A DNA stretch of 64,000 nucleotides from Pisaster brevispinus (taxonomy: Eukaryota; Echinodermata; Asteroidea; Forcipulatida; Asteriidae), in NCBI GenBank assembly GCA_023634235.1, contig JAMKCF010000007.1, positions 4,754,001 through 4,818,000 of the forward strand. Direction: 5' to 3'. The notes under the pieces are model-generated. The model was not told where the DNA came from, did not search any database, and saw only the letters and a list, made by a program, of their open reading frames with translations. Positions 58,501 through 64,000 of the stretch are shown piece by piece. A program made the translations under genes and the position numbers. Position 1 is the first letter of the stretch, and every line of letters starts with the position of its first letter.

Positions 58501-58904
58501 TGAGTTTCAATGTTCAAATCAATTTCAATTTTGAGTTATGACAAAAATTTGAATTTTGTTACGAAAAAACACAAAGGCAGACTTTGACCTTCCGTTAAGA
58601 CCGGAAGTGAAGGTCATACGATTTTTGCGTTAACTTTTCAAATGTTTTCCTAATCTTGATCTATCATATGCCCAATTTTGAGTTTCATAGCTTTCAAATT
58701 CACGAAGATACAGCACAAAGCAAATGGTCTGTTTTCAACATTAAAAACGTTGTCATGACGTCATCAATGTCGTCATCATTCCAAAAAAGTGGCGGTTTCA
58801 TCTACTCACTATTGCCTATGTACACAGTAAGTGTTAAGTTTGTACAAGCTTTACTTTTGTTTAAAATTGCTGGAGAAGGTTCGGAGGGAAAGAAGAACAC
58901 GAGG
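55518..58904 (+). repeat. Recombinant beta-alpha-beta module
   Basis: Begins as beta ('ctagacatagaatttttg', hairpin stem atttttgt/acaaaaat, 'acggtgttcgg'). It switches to alpha near 56697 ('ttacttgtagcttttg') and back to beta near 58268 inside the palindrome ('aacttccgagttcaaccgg'). It then runs to a beta tail ('gaagaacacgagg'). It is a mosaic of the two parents rather than an independent module. Confidence 0.75.
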
Positions 58905-60571
58905 AAACTAGACCTAGAATTTTTGTTTATTACAAAAATACGGTGCTCGGTGGTACGTTACATGATGACGTAGTTCAAAAAACATTGAACATAAAAAGAT
59001 GAATTTGTATACAATGTGTTGTTTTTTATAGTTAAACTTGTACCACACTTTGTAACAACTCCCGTTTCTTGAGAAATGTTTATGTTTGTGTTACATTGGC
59101 ATCAGGTTTTTTGGTTGTATTTTGCACCTTAAAGCCCCTTTAAAAATTCCGCCCATCTGGCACGGGATATTGTACATACAGATTTTGCAATGCCAGTTGT
59201 ATTATATTATTTCAAGTAATTATTTGTATTTTCCTGTTTAACCGGAAGTCAAGGTTAAATGGTTAAGTTGAATGTTGTGTATGTCGTTTCTTAAGTTTCT
59301 TAAGTTATTACTATCAATAAATAACAATTCAAATGTGTTGTTGAAAAATTATTTTTCTTGTGTACCGCGTGTTTAATTTACCAATACCGTTCAGACGACG
59401 TATGGATTGTAACAATCCATTGTGTGGTTAAGGAGTTTTGAATTTTTCAAATATTACACGGACTACCATTATTTGGAAGTGCAATATACAATGAATACAA
59501 TGAAATAGCGAGCGACGCCAAAAGTATTCCTATAGGTGGCTTTACAGTTTCAATCAAAGATCGTATAGCGCCGTAGGCGGTAACGATCTTTGGTTTCAAT
59601 ACAGACATGTTAACTTAAACTACGCGCGCAATGTACATGTGGCTGTATGGACGTGTAGCGAGACCTTGACTACACGTGCTCGTACACGTGCGTGGCTGAT
59701 ACAGGTTTGACATACATTGTATTTACGTGTAGGCCTACACTACCGTGCGTTGTCGTACAAGGTCGTTCAACAGACACTTGCGCTTTGACGCCCAGTTTTG
59801 ACCAGATGCAAAGATTAAAATGCTATAATCTCTGTGCAAAAGTTTCGGCAGAATAACTCATCTATAACCTGATGCAAAATTCATGTTAAAATATGACGTA
59901 GTTTTTGAGATATGAATTTTGTGAAATTTTCAACTTCCGGTTTGAACCGGAAGTCAAGGTCAAATGGGGTCATGTTGTGTGTAGCATTTGTTGACCTTTT
60001 AACGACCAATCCGATGATGTGTAGATTGTAAGAATTCCGACATGTGGTTCATGAGTTATGATTTTCTACAAATATTAAACATTGATTTAATGTAATTCAT
60101 TACCCGATGACGTCATCATGACATCATCATGTTTGTGGCGTCTTGATGATAACGTTCAATTGCCTTATGAGTTTCAATGTCCAAATCAATTTCAATTTTT
60201 AGTTATGACAAAAATTTGAATTTTTTTACGAAAAACCACAAAGGCAGACTTCGACCTTCCGTTAAGACCGGAAGTGAAGGTCATACGATTTTTGCGTAAA
60301 CTTTTCAAATGTTGCCCCAATCTTGATCTATCAGATGCCCAATTATGAGTTTCATAGCTTTCAAATTCACGAAGATACAGCAATTAGCAAATGGTCATTT
60401 TTCAACATTAAAAACCTTGTCATGACGTCATCAATGTCGTCATCATTCCAAAAAAGTGGCAGTTTTATCTACTCACTATTGCCTATGTACACAGTAAGTT
60501 TTAAGTTTGTACAAGCTTTACTTTTGTTTAAAATTGCTGGAGAAGGTTCAGAGGGAAAGAAGAACACGAGG

Positions 60572-60600
<29 letters not shown>
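58905..60600 (+). repeat. Beta module 2 (most complete)
   Basis: Head 'ctagacctagaatttttg' with the same hairpin type, 'acggtgctcggtggtacg'. Internal landmarks are 'accgttcagacgacgtatgg', 'ccgtaggcggtaacgatc' and the palindrome at about 59932-59953 followed by 'aaggtcaaatggggtca'. Others are 'cgttaagaccggaagtgaag' at about 60257 and 'tgacgtcatcaatgtcgtca'. Ends in a pure A run of about 27. Confidence 0.75.
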
Positions 60601-60602
<2 letters not shown>

Positions 60603-62512
60603 AGAGATTGAGAGTTTGTGTACAAACTCACGGTGTTCGGCTTGAACGTAGTGACTGCGTAGTTGAAAATAAGTTCACTATTGCGCGCAGGTATTTTGTC
60701 TCCTTGTGCTGTGCTGACGGGCAAAATATTTACTTGTAGCTTTTGTTAATCTTTATGCAAGATCATAGCATGAAGGTTAGTCATATGAAACTTCAACTTC
60801 CGGTTTTGACAGGAACTAAAGGTCAACTGAGGTCACACTTTGTACAAGATATCTAGAATTGCCAAAAAGCTTTCATTATTTTCAAAAAATTGCATTATTT
60901 TCACAAAAAAGACTGCATCACAAATTTCAAGTTTCAACAACGTAAAAGGTTATATTTACGCATTTTATTAGTAGTATACAAGCAGGGTTCTCCACAGGGT
61001 GAACAATGTACAATAATAATATCTCTCATGATAGCGCGGGGTTGAATTAATTATTGAGTCTTGGAGACAAGTTTCCGTTCATCGACTAAAAATGTAGCCA
61101 GGATGCCCTGCGACACAGAGAAAAATGCACGCGAAATGCCGTTACGAAATAGCCGACTTCTGGGTACCAGTCGCTGCACACTATTTAACGGTGGCATGTG
61201 CATGTGTACAGTCGTGATTCTGTTGCGCGGGCGCTCGACGATTTTGTCCGGGCGCTACATTTTTTGAACGGGCGCATTTGGTATTTTGAGAATTTTGGAC
61301 GGACGCTGTTTTTTAGTACGCATGGTATGTGAGACAGATGTAGGGAAATCTCAGAAGTTTGTGTACCCAATATAGCAAGATCACTAGCATTAATAACTAC
61401 ATACACACTTGTTATATTGCAATTACATCGTTGAAGAAGCTTACTACGAGAAAATAATGAGTAATGAAAAATGAAAAAAAGCCTCATGTCATTTCAAAAA
61501 TGCCCGGACGCAAATCTATAACTTTCATTCTCATGGCCTAATGATTATTAATGTACAACGTTTCATTTATAAGATACACATTTTTATATGTGCAAACTTA
61601 CACTTCCGGTTTGGACCGGAAGTGAAGGTCAAATGGGGTCACACATTGTAAACATTTGTAGAATCGTCTAAGGGTTTTAAAATCACGTAATGATATTAAC
61701 AAAAACATTTAAGTAAATGAGATACGATTTTTTACTTACAGAATTTCAACTTCCGGTTTCGACCGGAAGTAAAGGTCAAATGGGGTCATACTGTGTGTAA
61801 GAAGTGTTTTATACCTCAAGAGCTTTTATATGGTACAATTATCATGTATGTAGCATATATGGTTCTTGAGATATGATTATTTTAACATAAAACTTCAATT
61901 TAATGTAATGACGTCATCGATGACGTCATCATTCCAAAAATTGTTTTTTGTCATGTACACACTGTGGTCTAGGTAATTAGTAAGTTTCAAGTCGGTACAA
62001 GCTTTAGTTTTGGAGATAGCAAAATAATTTTTTTTTCAACCTCGTCTACGATTTTCGTTGTGACGTAGCTATGACGTCACGTATTATATTTCTAGAATGC
62101 TCGTAAGTCAAACAAAATATTACTCATTGAAAGTTTTTTCATATTTTGCTTCACATAGGCTCCAGAGCCCCGAATAACATAATTTGTACCTTTAACTTCC
62201 GGTTTCGACCGGAAGTAAATGTCAAATGAGGTCACGATTTGCATACAATTTGTACAACGTTACAAGACCATTCATATGCATTAAAGATCTTGTATGTAGC
62301 ATCTATGGTTCTCAAGATATGAAATTTTCAAATTATTTAAGGTTTTTTAACGTAATGACGTCATCAATGACGTCATTATTCCAAAAAAGTTGTGGTTTCA
62401 TCTACTCACTAAGATCTTTAAACATGGTAAGTTTCAAGTTTCAAATCATTTTCATTATTGAGTTAATCGACCGACAACTTTCGAAGGAAGAAGACGACGA
62501 AAAAAAAAAAAA
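60601..62512 (+). repeat. Alpha module 3
   Basis: Near-identical to 53632-55517 along its whole length. It has the perfect AGGTCA-4-AGGTCA at 60820-60835 and the same tail 'gaagaagacgacg', here followed directly by the hairpin minisatellite. Confidence 0.8.
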
Positions 62513-62727
62513 AGAAACGGAACAATTACAATAGTTGTTCGGCTGGCGGCCGAACACCTAAAAAAAACAGAACAATAACAATAGTTGTTCGGCTGTTAGC
62601 CGAACACCTAAAAAAAAACATAACAATAACAATAGTTGTTCGGCTGTTAGCCGAACACCTAAAAAAAAAAAAAAAAACATAACAGTAACAATAGTTGTTC
62701 GGCTGTTAGCCGAACACCTAAAAAATA
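62513..62727. repeat. Hairpin minisatellite, four units of ~50-60 bp
   Basis: Four tandem units, each an A run, 'acaataacaatagttg', a hairpin ttcggctgttagccgaa, then 'cacctaaa'. In the first unit the hairpin centre is changed on both sides (ggctggcggcc), which keeps the pairing. Spacing varies only by the A-run length. It separates alpha 3 from the truncated beta 3. Confidence 0.85.
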
Positions 62728-62754
62728 CAAATACAATATATTATTATTATTATT

Positions 62755-63943
62755 ATTAATTTATCAATACCGTTCAGACGACGTATGGATTGTAACAATC
62801 CATTGTGTGGTTAAGGAGTTATGAATTTTTCAAATATTACACGGACTACCATTATTTGGATGTGCAATATACAATGAATACAATGAAATAGCGAGCGACG
62901 CCAAATGGTGGCTTTACAGTTTCAATCAAAGATCGTATAGCGCCGTAGGCGGTAACGATCTTTGGTTTCAATACAGACATGTTAACTTAAACTACGCGCG
63001 CAATGTACATGTGGCTGTATGGACGTGTAGCGAGACCTTGACTACACGTGCTCGTACACGTGCGTGGCTGGTACAGGTTTGACATACATTGTATTTACGT
63101 GTAGGCCTACACTACCGTGCGTTGTCGTACAAGGTCGTTCAACAGACACTTGCGCTTTGACGCCCAGTTTTGACCAGATGCAAAGATTAAAATGCTATAA
63201 TCTCTGTGCAAAAGTTTCGACAGAATAACTCATCTATAACCTGATGCAAAATTCATGTTAAAATATGACGTAGTTTTTGAGATATGAATTTTGTGAAATT
63301 TTCAACTTCCGGTTTGAACCGGAAGTCAAGGTCAAATGGGGTCATGTTGTGTGTAGCATTTGTTAACTTTTTAACGACCAATCCGATGATGTGTAGATTG
63401 TAAAAATCCGACATGTGGTTCATGAGTTATGATTTTTTACAAATATTAAACATTGATTTAATGTAATTCAATACCCGATGACGTCATCATGACATCATCA
63501 TGTTTGTGGCGTGTTGATGTTAATGTTTAATTGCCTTATGAGTTTCAATGTTCAAATCAATTTCAATTTTGAGTTATGACAAAAACTTGATTTTCTGACG
63601 AAAAAACACAAAGGCAGACTTTGACCTTCCGTTAAGACCGGAAGTGAAGGTCATGCGATTTTTGCGTTAACTTTTCAAATGTTGCCCCAATCTTGATGTA
63701 TCAGATGCCCAACTATGAGTTGCATAGCTGTCAAATTCACGAAGATACAGCAATTAGAAAATTGTCATTTTTAACTTTAAAAACGTTGTCATGACGTCAT
63801 CAATGTCGTCATCATTCCAACAAAGTGGCGGTTTCATCTACTCACTATTGCCTATGTACACAGTAAGTTTTAAGTTTGTACAAGCTTTACTTTTGTTTAA
63901 AATTGCTGGAGAAGGTTCGGAGGGAAAGAAGAACACGAGGAAA
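62755..63943 (+). repeat. Beta module 3, 5'-truncated
   Basis: Starts inside beta at 'taccgttcagacgacgtatg', matches 59390 onward and ends at the tail 'gaagaacacgaggaaaaa'. A fresh head ('ctagacctagaatttttg') follows immediately. Confidence 0.75.
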
Positions 63944-64000
63944 AACTAGACCTAGAATTTTTGTTTATTACAAAAATACGGTGTTCGGTGGTACGTTACA

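Larger units (their letters stand above)
53632..64000. repeat. Higher-order tandem repeat of ETS/DR4/CRE-rich modules
   Basis: Two related module types alternate: alpha (53632-55517; 60601-62512; partial 56697-58261) and beta (58905-60600; partials 55518-56696, 58262-58904, 62755-63943). A new head starts at 63944 and runs out of the window. Long-range identity repeats at about 6.97-6.99 kb. Heads read 'ctaga', an 8-bp-stem hairpin, then 'acggtgttcgg'. Tails read 'gaagaacacgagg' or 'gaagaagacgacg' plus an A run. Inside, about twenty quasi-palindromes of acttccggt...accggaagt type are each followed by 'aaggtcaaatggggtca' or a variant, and many tgacgtca palindromes occur. No conserved long open frame. 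Confidence 0.85.

Noticed and set aside
62513..62727. Helitron 3' terminus (hairpin followed by ctaa)
   Set aside because: The hairpin and a following ctaa are suggestive, but there is no defined 5' TC end, no A/T insertion-site evidence and no Rep/helicase.
53632..64000. CRISPR-like or hammerhead-ribozyme interpretation of the repeats
   Set aside because: Eukaryotic context without uniform spacers; no ctgatga...gaaa core near a cleavable site was found.

Overview
This is an AT-rich animal nuclear window. It has spliced genes with GT-AG introns and many SINEs, MITEs and non-LTR/LTR retroelement remnants. The gene content is a tandem expansion of single-exon rhodopsin-class GPCRs, a ZU5/death-domain adaptor, and a tandem array of secreted PAN/apple plus F5/8C (discoidin) proteins. 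Together these point to a marine invertebrate deuterostome, most likely an echinoderm. That assignment is inferred from family content; no rRNA, mitochondrial or other diagnostic marker is present.

Layout. (1) 1-14690: minus-strand tandem array with a ~2.7 kb period. Each unit carries one intronless GPCR plus a tRNA-derived SINE. Of five copies, one is cut by the window edge, two are intact (1850-2794, 9649-10593) and two are frameshifted (4562-5507, 12361-13303). One unit is chimeric and enlarged by a decayed Ty3/Gypsy chromodomain retrotransposon. (2) 14690-17200: spacer with a hairpin MITE, a GPCR fragment in reversed orientation, and a candidate 5' exon of the next gene. (3) 17228-28820: a plus-strand gene of at least eleven exons whose reading phases all join into one ~895-codon frame: Ala-rich helix, acidic region, two ZU5-like regions, linker, C-terminal death domain. 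It resembles DTHD1. Its introns hold several MITEs, a SINE and a 5'-truncated L2/CR1-type LINE. (4) 28821-33124: gene-poor, rich in MITEs and repeats. (5) 33125-47340: three four-exon minus-strand genes in ~4.99 kb tandem units, each encoding signal peptide, PAN/apple and F5/8C, plus a relic fourth. Comparing units defines a transposon inserted in a 5' splice site, a solo-LTR-like insertion, a lost start codon and mosaic conversion tracts. (6) 47640-50250: a plus-strand GPCR with a single nonsense codon, and relic GPCR pieces. (7) 50250-53631: repeats and a tyrosine-recombinase fragment. (8) 53632-64000: a large non-coding higher-order repeat made of two related ~1.7-1.9 kb modules (alpha and beta). 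It is saturated with ETS-like palindromes (acttccggt...accggaagt), AGGTCA-type direct repeats spaced by 4, and CRE palindromes (tgacgtca). I do not recognise this family; it is the least explained structure here.

The genes do not form one pathway. The shared theme is that GPCRs, discoidin-type secreted proteins and death-domain adaptors are families known to expand in echinoderms for sensing and immunity. Any functional link between these neighbours is inference.
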